64,000 nucleotides of DNA, taken from the NCBI GenBank assembly GCA_017521925.1, contig JAFXBG010000013.1, positions 27,931 through 91,930 on the forward strand, given 5' to 3'. This document shows, in pieces, positions 51,234 to 60,132 of the stretch. The translations under genes were made by a program, and so were the position numbers. This stretch comes from Clostridia bacterium (GTDB taxonomy: Bacteria; Bacillota; Clostridia; Oscillospirales; Acutalibacteraceae). Position 1 is the first letter of the stretch. Each line of letters starts with the position of its first letter. The notes below the pieces were generated by a model. It was not told the origin of the DNA, did not search any database, and worked only from the letters and a program-made list of their open reading frames with translations.

Positions 51234-52526
51234 ATGGCAAACTTTATTCCTAACGAATGTATTTTTTATCACATCTATCCCTTGGGCTTTGTTGGTGCAC
51301 CTAAGGAAAACCAAGGCACAAGCACCGCTTTGACCAGAATTAATAAAATCACCGAGCATATCGCACATATGAAAAGCTTAGGTGTAAATGCTCTTTATTT
51401 AGGACCTGTGTTTGAGTCAAAGTATCACGGCTATGATACCAAAGACTACAGACTTATTGACTCACGTCTTGGCAGTAACGAGGACTTCGAAAGCTTCTGC
51501 AAAAAGCTTGACGAAAACGGCATAGACCTTATTTTAGACGGCGTTTTCAACCACGTAGGCAGGCACTTTTTCGCCTTTGAGGATATTAAGGAAAAACGCG
51601 AGGCGTCTCCCTACTGCAGTTGGATTTCAGGCTTGAGATTTGATATGAACAACAGCTACAATGACGGTTTTCATTATGATGCCTGGCAAGGTCACGAGGA
51701 GCTTGTTAAACTTAATCTCAGAAACGAAGCTGTTATCTCCTATCTTCTTGAAAGTGTAGGAATGTGGATTGATAAATTCGGCATAAAGGGTCTTCGTCTT
51801 GATGCTGCCGATTGTATTGACCACGATTTTTTCAGAAGACTGAGAAAATTCACAACAGAAAAACGTCCGGACTTCTGGCTTATGGGCGAGATTATCCACG
51901 GCGACTACCGCATCTGGGCTAATAAAGAAATGCTTCACTCGGTAACCAACTATGAAATGCATAAAGGTTATTACTCGGGCGTTAACGACAAAAATATGTT
52001 TGAGCCCGCCCACGGTTTACTCCGTGAATATGGCGACTGGGGACTTTACAAAGACCTTGTACTATATAATTTTGTCGATAACCACGACATCAACCGTCTG
52101 GCAAGTTACCTTAAAACCACTGACAACATAAAAAACATATACACTATGCTTTTCACCGTACCGGGGACTCCTTCCATTTATTATGGCAGCGAATACGGTA
52201 TCAAGGGTGAAAAAGCAAACCACAGCGACGCTCCCCTTCGACCCTGTTGGGATGACATAGTAATCCCCGAAAACGGTCAGGAGCTTTTTGAGCATATTGC
52301 AAAGCTTGCTGAAATAAGAAAAGCGTCAAAAGCACTTAAATACGGCGACTTTAAGCAGGTGCAACTGGAAAACCAGTGCTTTGTTTACAGCCGCAGTTTC
52401 GAAAACGAAACCGCCGTAATAGCCGTAAACATTGCAGACACACCCAAAAGCCTCTGCCTTAATGTAAACGGTAGAGAACTAAGGCTTGAACTTGATGCTT
52501 TTGGCTCACAGATAACTCATATTTAA
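51234..52526 (+). CDS. Cytoplasmic GH13 glycosidase (alpha-amylase/neopullulanase type)
   Basis: The 430-residue protein has no signal peptide. GH13 motifs are region I DGVFNHVG (about 101-108), region II GLRLDAADCIDHD with nucleophile Asp, region III FWLMGEIIHGD with acid/base Glu, and region IV FVDNHDINR. The C-terminal part is the usual beta sandwich, with no carbohydrate-binding domain. It should degrade imported maltodextrins, complementing the secreted dockerin amylase at 4745. CGGAGG precedes the ATG; the K+ channel gene follows after nine bases. Confidence 0.93.
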   Translation: MANFIPNECIFYHIYPLGFVGAPKENQGTSTALTRINKITEHIAHMKSLGVNALYLGPVFESKYHGYDTKDYRLIDSRLGSNEDFESFCKKLDENGIDLILDGVFNHVGRHFFAFEDIKEKREASPYCSWISGLRFDMNNSYNDGFHYDAWQGHEELVKLNLRNEAVISYLLESVGMWIDKFGIKGLRLDAADCIDHDFFRRLRKFTTEKRPDFWLMGEIIHGDYRIWANKEMLHSVTNYEMHKGYYSGVNDKNMFEPAHGLLREYGDWGLYKDLVLYNFVDNHDINRLASYLKTTDNIKNIYTMLFTVPGTPSIYYGSEYGIKGEKANHSDAPLRPCWDDIVIPENGQELFEHIAKLAEIRKASKALKYGDFKQVQLENQCFVYSRSFENETAVIAVNIADTPKSLCLNVNGRELRLELDAFGSQITHI

Positions 52527-52535
52527 GGTGATAGT

Positions 52536-52949
52536 ATGAAAAAACTCAGGGTTTTGCGGGCTGTTTTAAAGAAAACTCAGGCAGATAAAATTATACTTGG
52601 TTTTGTAGTGTTTCTGTTTATCTGTGCCTTTATTATACTTTTGGTCGAGCCCGATATTACGAGATACACAGACGCTTTGTGGTACTGCTACGCAGTATTC
52701 TCTACCATAGGCTTTGGCGATATTGTTGCCACCGCTTTTATTACCAAGGTGCTGTCGGTACTTATCACCGTGTATGCTTTGTTTGCCGTTGCCGTTGTAA
52801 CAGGTGTTGTGGTAAGCTTTTACAACGGCTGTGTTGAACAGCAGTTCAAAGAGTCAAAAACTGCTTTTTTAGATAAACTTCAACGACTTCCTGAGCTTTC
52901 GAAAGAAGAGCTTGAGGAAATGGCCCAAAAAGCAAAGAAATGGAAATAA
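52536..52949 (+). CDS. Two-helix potassium channel
   Basis: The 137-residue product has two membrane helices (about 20-42 and 70-95) flanking a pore helix and the selectivity filter STIGFGD (about 63-69), as in Ion_trans_2/KcsA-like channels. It would form a tetramer that conducts K+. There is no RCK or cyclic-nucleotide domain; the last 35 residues are charged and helical. AAGGTGA precedes the ATG. The link to the upstream GH13 gene is probably only transcriptional. Confidence 0.9.
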   Translation: MKKLRVLRAVLKKTQADKIILGFVVFLFICAFIILLVEPDITRYTDALWYCYAVFSTIGFGDIVATAFITKVLSVLITVYALFAVAVVTGVVVSFYNGCVEQQFKESKTAFLDKLQRLPELSKEELEEMAQKAKKWK

Positions 52950-52951
52950 AC

Positions 52952-52985
52952 AGAAGCCTCCCAATAAAGGGAGGCTTCTTTGTGT
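52952..52985. terminator. Bidirectional terminator after the K+ channel gene
   Basis: AGAAGCCTCCC pairs with GGGAGGCTTCT, followed by TTGTGTT on the plus strand; it also lies just past the adhesin stop on the minus strand. Confidence 0.75.
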
Positions 52986-52996
52986 TATACGGAAGT

Positions 52997-55900
52997 TTAT
53001 TCTTCTTTACGTTTATAAACCTTAGCTGTAATTATGCTCATACCACCTGCTACAAAGAGCACCGCAATCCAAAGTGCAGGATTGAAGGCATCCCCTGTTA
53101 TAACAATGTCAGGTTGCTCAGGCTTTTCTGTAGGCTGAGGCTCTGTTGCTTTAGGTTCAGTTGCCTGAGGCTCTGTTACAATAGTAGTTTCAGCAGGCTC
53201 TGTTGTCTTTGTGGGTTCTGTTGGTTCTGTCTTAACAGGCTCTGTTACCTTTGTGGTTTCTGTCGGCTCTGTTTTAACAGGCTCTGTTACCTTAGTGGTT
53301 TCTGTCGGCTCTGTCTTAACAGGCTCTGTTGCCTTTGTGGTTTCTGTCGGCTCTGTCTTAACAGGCTCTGTTACCTTTGTGGTTTCTGTTGGTTCCGTCT
53401 TAACAGGCTCTGTTACCTTCGTATTTTCTGTTGGCTTTGTATCAATAGTAACCGTAGAGGTTGGCTCAGTAGTATTTACAGTATTCTCAAATTTAATACC
53501 ATCGGTGATTGCAACCTCAAGGTCTACACCATGCATATGAGCAAGCTCTATAACCTCATCGCCCTTGCTTTCGTAAACAGTTGCTTCAAGATAATAACTG
53601 CTCAGATTGTGGTGTGCTTCGCTGGTAACAAAAATTTTATAAACAGATTCGTCATAGACTACCTCAGTGTCAGTTCCCTTTGCTTCGGAAATCAGGAACA
53701 CAAAGTATCCTGCCTGGTTGAATTCAAGAGTTTCAAAGCTTATGTTTCCTTCTGCATCGTTCGTTGATTTATCAAGAATCTTACCGCTGATTTTTCTCAG
53801 TTCAAAGGTAAACTCATTGTCAGCAAGGTCTCTGCCTGCAAAAGTCTTAAGTGCATTAATCTTAAGGGTCGCCTTGGAACGGGTCAGGTTTTCAAACACA
53901 GCTTTGTCGACCTCCTCGCCATTGAGGAAATATTCAACCTCCGCCTTGTAGCTGTCGCTGTCCTCAGGTGCCGTTACAGTTACAACTGCATCGTAAACAT
54001 TATGGTCAAAGAAAATCTTTGTATCGGCTTCGTCTAACGTACATTCGTGAGATTCATTAATTGTGTATCTGTAAACACCTTCCTTTGTATATGTAATTTC
54101 GTCAAATGTTGCTGTACCGTTTACAGTAGACTTTGTGTCAATGATATTGCCCTCGGCATCTTTAAGCTCAAAGTTGAACATTCCGTCCTCAGGAGCTTTT
54201 CCGTCAAAAAGTTTATCTGCGCCAAGGGTAACATCTACACTCTTTCTAAGAGTATTTACAAACTCAAAAGGTGCAGGCTCGGTGTCATTTTCAATATCCT
54301 TGCCGTTTATCTTTGTTTCAATCAAATACTCTTTACCGTCATCGCTTAGTGTTACATTGAACTCTATGTCATAAACGGCGGTATCGTAAACAACTGATGA
54401 ATCCTTTCCTCTTTCTTCATAAACCTTAAAGTTATATGTGCCCTCATCATCAAAAATAATCTCGAAAAATTCCACTTTGCCGTTCTCGTCATTATGCATT
54501 CTTTCGTGGAACTTATTGATGTATTCACCTTCAAGAACAAAAGTAAATTCGCCTGATTTAAGCTCTCTGCCCTCTAAGGTTTTCTGTGCACTGAGCCTAA
54601 CCCTGGCAGGAATAATATGATTATTGGTAATAACTGCAGGAGAAGCTTCTGTTACCAACTTGCCGTCAAGGTAAGTTTTACCGTAAGCAATATGTACAGA
54701 GTGGATAGCACCCGGCTGATAACCCTCGGGAGGCTGTGTTTCAATCAAAGCATACTCGTGGCCTGACGGTAAATTTTCAAAACTTACTACGCCCTGCTCG
54801 TCAGAAGATGCCGTTAGTGTTTCAATAACCGCATCACCGGAACATACGTGACAGCTTTCGCCGTAATGCTCAAGGGTAAACACTGCCCCCTCTAACGGGT
54901 GTCCTGTCAAAGAATCTCTTTTGGTAAAGCTGAAGTTACCAAAATAACCTTCAACCTCCGGAATATGATAATCAATACTGTTATCACCAAAAAGAGTCTC
55001 GCCTGTGCTAAAGTCTACTGTCTTGAAATAGAAAGTAGTAGTATCATTTGTGGGAAAAGCCTTGTAAAATTCAAAGCCTTCCATTTCATTTTTAAGTCTT
55101 ACCTTATAACTTACAGAGAGAACGTAATTTCCAATATTGTCTATATAGAAATTCTGGGTAGTGGTAAGCCACCATTTGATAGTTTCTGTTTCGGTATTAA
55201 ATGTTGCAATATCCTTACCGTTTTTGGTATTAATAACTGCATCTGTTTCACTACCGTCGGGATTATAGAAATTAATAAACTCTACATAATCACTCATAGG
55301 GTCAAGGGTATATGCTTCTTCCATTGTTTCTGCAGGAATAAGTTTGATGTCCTCAAGGATATTTTCAAAAGCTGTAAGCAGTTCTGTATTACTGTTACCG
55401 GATGCATAACGATGAATATCCTCGGTATCTTCTGCTTCTTCAATCATAGGACCGCCTGCGATTGCATCTCTGAGCCAGGCCTTGTAGCTTTCGGTTGAAT
55501 TACCTATAACGTGACTGTTACTTGTACGGTCAACTGTGGTATGTGTAGTGTTTTTTGCAGAATTAAGATAATCAGGAATACTCTGAACACCTACATCAAT
55601 ACCTATAGAGAAAATGTTTATACCTGATTTTTTAATAGCAGCGGCAACGTCGTCTGCCTTATCTGCAGCCTTATCGGAGTAGTTAACACCGTAAGTGCAA
55701 ACCTTTCCGGTAACTGAGTCGGCAAAGTAACCGTCAGTACCAACTTTGGATGCATTATAAGCACCTGTCATATAGGTATCATAACCTACAATCTGAGCCA
55801 AGCTTTGTCTTCCGCTCTCAATATATGTAGTGGGAAAACCATCGGTAATAAAGATTATATACTTAAACGCAGCATCGGACTGACTTAAAAGGTTCTGAGC

Positions 55901-56524
55901 AAGTTGCAGTCCGCCTTCAATATTTGTAAACCTTTCGCGGTTGCCTGTAGGTGCAGTAATAGCATTTACCGTTGTCTTAATCCCTGCTGCTTTTTCTGCA
56001 GTATTAAGTGTAGTAAGGGGAACAACTGTGTTTGCATAGGAGTTAAAGGTTACCAGACCAAACCTACGGTCGGTACTGATGTTCTCATCAACAGCGTATA
56101 AATCAAGGAAGGAATTAACCGCCGCCTTTGCGTGGGTAAGACGTGCATCCTTAACATCATATCCTACCGCACCGACACCTAAACCCTGGTGAGTTGAGTT
56201 CATTGTATTGGATACGTCCATAACAACTACAACGTCAACACTCTGGTCAATAACTCTGGGTTTTGCCACAATTTTAAGGGTAATATCAAAATAGTTCTCA
56301 TCCTTTGTTGGGGCAATGGTTTTGCTTACAGCTACTCTATCCTTGTAGAGAGTACCTGATACTGGGTATTCTTTTGGATTCCAACCGCCTGTATACTCAA
56401 TCTGCTGTATGCTGTCGGGAGTATCAATAGCTGAAACCGATGCAAGCGGAATGCAGAATGTTAATATTGTAAGTACAAGAAACATTGAAACAACCCTTGC
56501 AATAACTTTGTTATTTGACATCAT
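52997..56524 (-). CDS. Pilin-like surface adhesin (vWA, SpaA and isopeptide Cna-B-type domains)
   Basis: The 1175-residue protein starts at ATG 56524 after AAAGGAAG and has a signal peptide (about 1-33). A von Willebrand A domain (about 95-390) carries a MIDAS-like DVSNTMNS. Near 530-625 is a SpaA-type domain (FTKRDSLTGHPLEGAVFTLE) with a CHVC pair. Three or four Spy0128-like isopeptide domains follow (QKTLEGRELKSGEFTF, DKLFDGKAPEDGMFNF, LKTFAGRDLADNEFTF). A Thr/Pro/Glu stalk with a 14-residue repeat precedes a sorting-like tail: VITGDAF, hydrophobic helix, KRKEE. It is probably sortase-anchored and adhesive. Confidence 0.93.
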   Translation of the reverse strand: MMSNNKVIARVVSMFLVLTILTFCIPLASVSAIDTPDSIQQIEYTGGWNPKEYPVSGTLYKDRVAVSKTIAPTKDENYFDITLKIVAKPRVIDQSVDVVVVMDVSNTMNSTHQGLGVGAVGYDVKDARLTHAKAAVNSFLDLYAVDENISTDRRFGLVTFNSYANTVVPLTTLNTAEKAAGIKTTVNAITAPTGNRERFTNIEGGLQLAQNLLSQSDAAFKYIIFITDGFPTTYIESGRQSLAQIVGYDTYMTGAYNASKVGTDGYFADSVTGKVCTYGVNYSDKAADKADDVAAAIKKSGINIFSIGIDVGVQSIPDYLNSAKNTTHTTVDRTSNSHVIGNSTESYKAWLRDAIAGGPMIEEAEDTEDIHRYASGNSNTELLTAFENILEDIKLIPAETMEEAYTLDPMSDYVEFINFYNPDGSETDAVINTKNGKDIATFNTETETIKWWLTTTQNFYIDNIGNYVLSVSYKVRLKNEMEGFEFYKAFPTNDTTTFYFKTVDFSTGETLFGDNSIDYHIPEVEGYFGNFSFTKRDSLTGHPLEGAVFTLEHYGESCHVCSGDAVIETLTASSDEQGVVSFENLPSGHEYALIETQPPEGYQPGAIHSVHIAYGKTYLDGKLVTEASPAVITNNHIIPARVRLSAQKTLEGRELKSGEFTFVLEGEYINKFHERMHNDENGKVEFFEIIFDDEGTYNFKVYEERGKDSSVVYDTAVYDIEFNVTLSDDGKEYLIETKINGKDIENDTEPAPFEFVNTLRKSVDVTLGADKLFDGKAPEDGMFNFELKDAEGNIIDTKSTVNGTATFDEITYTKEGVYRYTINESHECTLDEADTKIFFDHNVYDAVVTVTAPEDSDSYKAEVEYFLNGEEVDKAVFENLTRSKATLKINALKTFAGRDLADNEFTFELRKISGKILDKSTNDAEGNISFETLEFNQAGYFVFLISEAKGTDTEVVYDESVYKIFVTSEAHHNLSSYYLEATVYESKGDEVIELAHMHGVDLEVAITDGIKFENTVNTTEPTSTVTIDTKPTENTKVTEPVKTEPTETTKVTEPVKTEPTETTKATEPVKTEPTETTKVTEPVKTEPTETTKVTEPVKTEPTEPTKTTEPAETTIVTEPQATEPKATEPQPTEKPEQPDIVITGDAFNPALWIAVLFVAGGMSIITAKVYKRKEE
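53196..53430 (-). repeat. Tandem 42-bp repeat in the adhesin stalk
   Basis: About five copies encode the 14-residue unit TKVTEPVKTEPTET with small changes (KV to KA, ET to EP). Copies are near-identical at DNA level, so copy number probably varies between strains. Confidence 0.9.
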
Positions 56525-56550
56525 ATATATCTTCCTTTCATCATATATGC

Positions 56551-56841
56551 TCAGCATATCTTCTTATTGCAAACACCTATGAGGTCTCCTGCTTTTTCAG
56601 TTGTAAAGAAAATGCAGGAACCGCAATCGAGGCAGGTTCTGTCCGGATAATATTTATGCACCGCCTCTGAACATCCGTCCTGAGTAGCATTTACCCACAA
56701 AAGCCCGCTTGGGGTTACCCTGGGCGAATATTCAAAATCGGGATAATCGCCGATATATTTATCTGCATCTTCGTTAAATCTGAATACCACTTCGCAGATA
56801 TCACCATCTATTACAAATTGGCGAACTATGGATTTTTCCAC
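56551..56841 (-). CDS. Small cysteine-rich protein upstream of the adhesin
   Basis: The 96-residue product has no signal peptide. Its second half holds a Cys in TQDGCSEAV and CLDCGSCIFF, then GVCNKKIC, a CxxCxxC pattern that could bind zinc or an iron-sulfur cluster. The first half (VEKSIVRQF-like start, FRFNEDADKYIGDYPDFEYS) is probably alpha/beta. I recognise no family. It ends 26 bases before the adhesin start and precedes no other promoter that I can see, so the two are likely co-transcribed. Confidence 0.65.
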   Translation of the reverse strand: MEKSIVRQFVIDGDICEVVFRFNEDADKYIGDYPDFEYSPRVTPSGLLWVNATQDGCSEAVHKYYPDRTCLDCGSCIFFTTEKAGDLIGVCNKKIC

Positions 56842-57191
56842 TTTACTGCCTCCTTTCTATTGTTACAACTATATTTTATATTATAGTTTTCTCTTTGATA
56901 ATGTCTGTTTCAAAGCAAAAAAAGACAATAGCTTTAACGGATTTTAGCTCAGAATGGCTTATATTTTGATATTTAGTGCGAATTTTTTCAAATACAGCAT
57001 TAAGTCTTGTTCGTTTAAACGAACGAGATTAAATTTTGGTAATTTTATAAAAACAATTTTATAAACATTAGTAAATTTCACCAATGGTTTGTGCAGTTTT
57101 TGGCTAAATCCGAGCCGATTTTTCCAAAATCATTGACATTTCAGCTTATATAAGACAAACTATACTAGTATTTTATAATCGGAGGAAAAAT
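56842..57191. other. AT-rich divergent intergenic region with a 24-bp palindrome
   Basis: This 350-base gap separates the minus-strand Cys-rich/adhesin genes from the plus-strand dockerin gene. It is AT-rich and holds the palindrome at 57005-57028. TTGACA occurs at 57133-57138 and TATACT at 57161-57166, but 22 bases apart, too far for a standard SigA promoter. No reading frame or RNA is convincing. Confidence 0.5.
57005..57028. promoter_or_regulatory. Long palindrome, candidate operator between two secreted-protein genes
   Basis: GTTCGTTTAAACGAAC (57009-57024) is a perfect 16-bp palindrome extended to 24 bp (TCT and AGA at the ends, one mismatch). Confidence 0.5.
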
Positions 57192-58895
57192 ATGAAAGCA
57201 AAACGAATTTTATCTGCAATCTTAGCATCGCTGATACTACTATCCACTTTCTGTCTGAGCGTTTCTGCCGCAGCTGATAACCGCTCTCAGCTTGCAGAGC
57301 TTATTCGCGAAGCAGAACAGGGACCTGCTCCCGGCGGAAATTACAACCCCGCAACTGTTTCTGCTCTTATGGACGCTCTTGACGAGGCAAGACTGGTTTA
57401 TGTTAATCCTGAGGCTACTGACGAAGAGCTTCTGGAACAGATTGACAAACTTGACGACGCAATCCATAATCTTGAAAGCTACAATTTTTACAAAACAGGC
57501 TTCTGGAATGCTTTGCAGTATGTAGCAGCTCTTAATCCTGAAGATTTTACCGAAGAAAGCTATAATGCTCTTTATGAAATCTATTTAGAAAATAACATCA
57601 TCGTATATTATCCAAGATCTCAGGAAGAACTTGACGAAGCTACAAAAGCACTCAACGAAGGTATTGCAAATCTTGTTCCTGTCGGTGATGCAACTGCTCC
57701 CGTAGAAACCGCCAAAGACAAGCTTATAAGATTTGTAAACCGTGCAGAGCATTACATCTACGACTACAAAACAATCTATTCTGATGCATCCATAAAAAAG
57801 CTTTCTGATGCTTACAATTATGGCATTAGCTTAATTGAAAACAGCAGTAGTTCTGATAAAGATTTAAACTTTGCCACTGAGAACATCGAAAATGCTATCA
57901 ACGGTCTTGTTATATACACCTGGGACAACCATAATCTTGACCTTGCAATGAAAACTGCCCGCAAATTTCAGAGAGTAAGCGAATATTTCACCGAAGAAAG
58001 CTACGAAAAGTTTTCGGCTGCATACAGAAATGCAGAAACAGTCAAATATAGTGCTCAGTCTCAGAAAGAGGTTGACATCGCTACATTAAACCTCATTAAT
58101 GCTACAAGCGAACTTGAGCCTATTGAAAACCCCACAACTCCTGTGGAAACCGCCGAAAGCAGATACAGGAAGCTTCTTTTTGATGCAAGACAATATTTAA
58201 GGGTAAACGCCGACAACTACACTGAAGTGTCATGCAGAGCTCTCTTTAATGTCATTAACACAGTTAACGCAATTGAGTTTCGCAATGGTGTAAGCGATGA
58301 GGAATACAACAACGCTTCAGATATGCTCGAAGAAGGTATTGCAAACTTAGAATTTAAGCCTGCAGAAACTGACACCGAGCCGGTTGCAACAACTGCTACA
58401 GAGATTTATACTACATCTGTAACAGCAACAGAAAACACCTCAACTGTAACCGAGCCTGCAGAAACTACAGCACCTACAGCAGCAACCTTTGATGAACCTG
58501 AGGAAACTACAGTTATTCCTTGTTCTACAGAAACCATTCCCGAAATCACAACCGAACCCCAGGAAGTAACAACTTCTACTGAAGCTGATACCACACCTAC
58601 AGAAACCGTTAACCTTTACTCTTACTACATTTTAGGCGATGCTGACCAAAGCTCAAAAATCAGCATCAAAGATGCCACAGCTATACAGAAACACATTGCA
58701 AAACTTACAGAGCTTTCTCAAACTGGTATGATTTCAGCTGATGCTAACGAAGACGGTAAGCTTAACATTAAAGATGCAACAGAAATTCAAAAGCACCTTG
58801 CAAACCTGCCCTCTAATAAAAACATCGGCAAAGAATTTGTAACAGATGCTATCCCCATCGAAACTACAGCTCTTGTTTATAAGGCATTCGCTTAA
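57192..58895 (+). CDS. Secreted helical-repeat (FIVAR-like) protein with dockerin
   Basis: The 567-residue protein has a signal peptide (about 1-27). Four helical repeats of about 90 residues follow, each with a pattern like FTEESYNALYEIY and EELDEATKALNEGIANL, similar to FIVAR sugar-binding-associated modules. Then a Thr/Glu-rich linker (about 395-480) and a type I dockerin: DADQSSKISIKDATAIQK and DANEDGKLNIKDATEIQK. In the first calcium loop SSK replaces the usual DGK, which may weaken calcium binding. A short tail follows the dockerin. It is likely a non-enzymatic component of a cohesin-dockerin complex. GGAGG precedes the ATG. Confidence 0.88.
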   Translation: MKAKRILSAILASLILLSTFCLSVSAAADNRSQLAELIREAEQGPAPGGNYNPATVSALMDALDEARLVYVNPEATDEELLEQIDKLDDAIHNLESYNFYKTGFWNALQYVAALNPEDFTEESYNALYEIYLENNIIVYYPRSQEELDEATKALNEGIANLVPVGDATAPVETAKDKLIRFVNRAEHYIYDYKTIYSDASIKKLSDAYNYGISLIENSSSSDKDLNFATENIENAINGLVIYTWDNHNLDLAMKTARKFQRVSEYFTEESYEKFSAAYRNAETVKYSAQSQKEVDIATLNLINATSELEPIENPTTPVETAESRYRKLLFDARQYLRVNADNYTEVSCRALFNVINTVNAIEFRNGVSDEEYNNASDMLEEGIANLEFKPAETDTEPVATTATEIYTTSVTATENTSTVTEPAETTAPTAATFDEPEETTVIPCSTETIPEITTEPQEVTTSTEADTTPTETVNLYSYYILGDADQSSKISIKDATAIQKHIAKLTELSQTGMISADANEDGKLNIKDATEIQKHLANLPSNKNIGKEFVTDAIPIETTALVYKAFA

Positions 58896-58946
58896 CACAA
58901 TATCACCATTTTACCGCTTTGATAACTAATAATAACTAATAAAAAC

Positions 58947-58978
58947 AGGGCACTCCATTTTAAATCGGAGTGCCCTTT
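58947..58978. terminator. Bidirectional terminator
   Basis: AGGGCACTCC pairs with GGAGTGCCCT; TTATGTTT follows on the plus strand and GTTTTTATT on the minus strand. Confidence 0.85.
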
Positions 58979-58994
58979 ATGTTTATTCTGATTA

Positions 58995-59930
58995 TTAAAT
59001 TTTAGAAGCAAGCTCTTCGAAAAGAACCGTTTCGTCCTTTAAGTCCTCGCTTGCCTTTTTGCCCATATAAAATGCAGCTACCATACCGGGGCCAATGTTA
59101 GGAGCACTGCCCTGACCAACGGTTGTAATAATAATTTCTTTGGGTTTAATCTCAGCCTCGATAAGCTTTTTAACTTCTTCAGCGTGTTCTTTTCTTAAGC
59201 TGTGAGTAATAAAAACAATCTGGTTTTCAAGGTCTTCTCCTGTTGCCTTCATATACTCAACAATAATTCTGTATGCTTTTTTATATCCTCTTGTTTTGCC
59301 AAGAACATGGCTTACACCCTTATGGTTAAAATCTGCCATGGCCTTAATGCCCACAAGTGTGCCCATAACAGCGGCGGCGTTAGAAACTCTGCCCATCTTT
59401 TTACAATAGAAAAGGTCATCCATCCAGCCAATCTGGTGAACTCTGTGCTTATTAATCTCTAAAAGCTCGGCTGTTTCCTCAATAGTCTTGCCCATAGCTC
59501 TGTACTGGGAAGCAAGCACACATACCATACCCTCAGATGTAGAATAACGCATAGAGTCAACAATAATAATCTTTCTGTCGGGATATTTTTCCTGTAAATC
59601 TCTTTTAGCATTTACAAACACACCGTACATTCCAGAAAGACCGCCTGAAAGTGTAACACAAAGTACATCCTCGCCTTTCTTAAGAAAAGGCTCTATAATA
59701 TCAACCACCTCACCTATAGCAGGAGTGGAAGTTTTAAAGCTTGCTTTTTTATCAGAAAGTGCCTTAAAGAAAGCAGTGCTTTCCTCCTCAGACCAATCAA
59801 GATTACCCTTAATTTCAGAGCCGTCAGGAAGGTGTACATAACCTCTGGCGTAATCCGCAATACCAAAACGGTCTCTTAAGTCCTTTGTAAGGTCGCAGGA
59901 GGTATCGGAAATAATTGCAAAATTGTACAT
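58995..59930 (-). CDS. DegV family fatty-acid-binding protein
   Basis: The 311-residue protein matches DegV: AIISDTSCDLTKDL at the start, KTSTPAIGEV, VTLSGGLSGMYG, VDSMRYSTSEGMV and the C-terminal GPGMVAAFYMG. DegV/FakB proteins bind a fatty acid and present it to the FakA kinase for phosphorylation and entry into phospholipid synthesis. I start it at ATG 59930 after GAGGGG; the longer frame to 59966 has no SD. No fakA gene adjoins it. Its promoter has a 10-bp palindrome in the spacer. Confidence 0.94.
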   Translation of the reverse strand: MYNFAIISDTSCDLTKDLRDRFGIADYARGYVHLPDGSEIKGNLDWSEEESTAFFKALSDKKASFKTSTPAIGEVVDIIEPFLKKGEDVLCVTLSGGLSGMYGVFVNAKRDLQEKYPDRKIIIVDSMRYSTSEGMVCVLASQYRAMGKTIEETAELLEINKHRVHQIGWMDDLFYCKKMGRVSNAAAVMGTLVGIKAMADFNHKGVSHVLGKTRGYKKAYRIIVEYMKATGEDLENQIVFITHSLRKEHAEEVKKLIEAEIKPKEIIITTVGQGSAPNIGPGMVAAFYMGKKASEDLKDETVLFEELASKI

Positions 59931-59971
59931 TCTCTTAATCCCCTCATATTTATTCTTTATTTTCAAACCGC

Positions 59972-60000
59972 ATTATAGCACACGCGTGTCGCTTTTTCAA
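59972..60000 (-). promoter_or_regulatory. SigA promoter of degV with spacer palindrome
   Basis: Minus strand TTGAAA, 17-base spacer, TATAAT; ACACGCGTGT (59980-59989) is a perfect palindrome inside the spacer. Confidence 0.7.
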
Positions 60001-60064
60001 TAGTTTTTTATCAAATTAAACTATTTTTCCTTATTTTCCCTTATTATCTTCTATAACTCGACAC

Positions 60065-60093
60065 TTTACATTTGAGGAATTTTATAAGATAAT
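60065..60093 (+). promoter_or_regulatory. Promoter of the hydrolase-nrdG-plsY genes
   Basis: TTTACA, 17-base spacer, GATAAT; moderate match. Confidence 0.5.
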
Positions 60094-60132
60094 ATATGTA
60101 TCAGATATATTGAATGAGAGGGATGTTTTATT

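Noticed and set aside
53196-53430. Regular 42-base repeats, considered as a CRISPR array
   Set aside because: The repeats are contiguous, without unique spacers, stay in frame and encode the Thr/Pro/Glu stalk of the adhesin.
54899-55498. A 199-codon plus-strand frame opposite the adhesin gene
   Set aside because: Antisense to a well-supported domain-rich protein, with no SD and no family resemblance.
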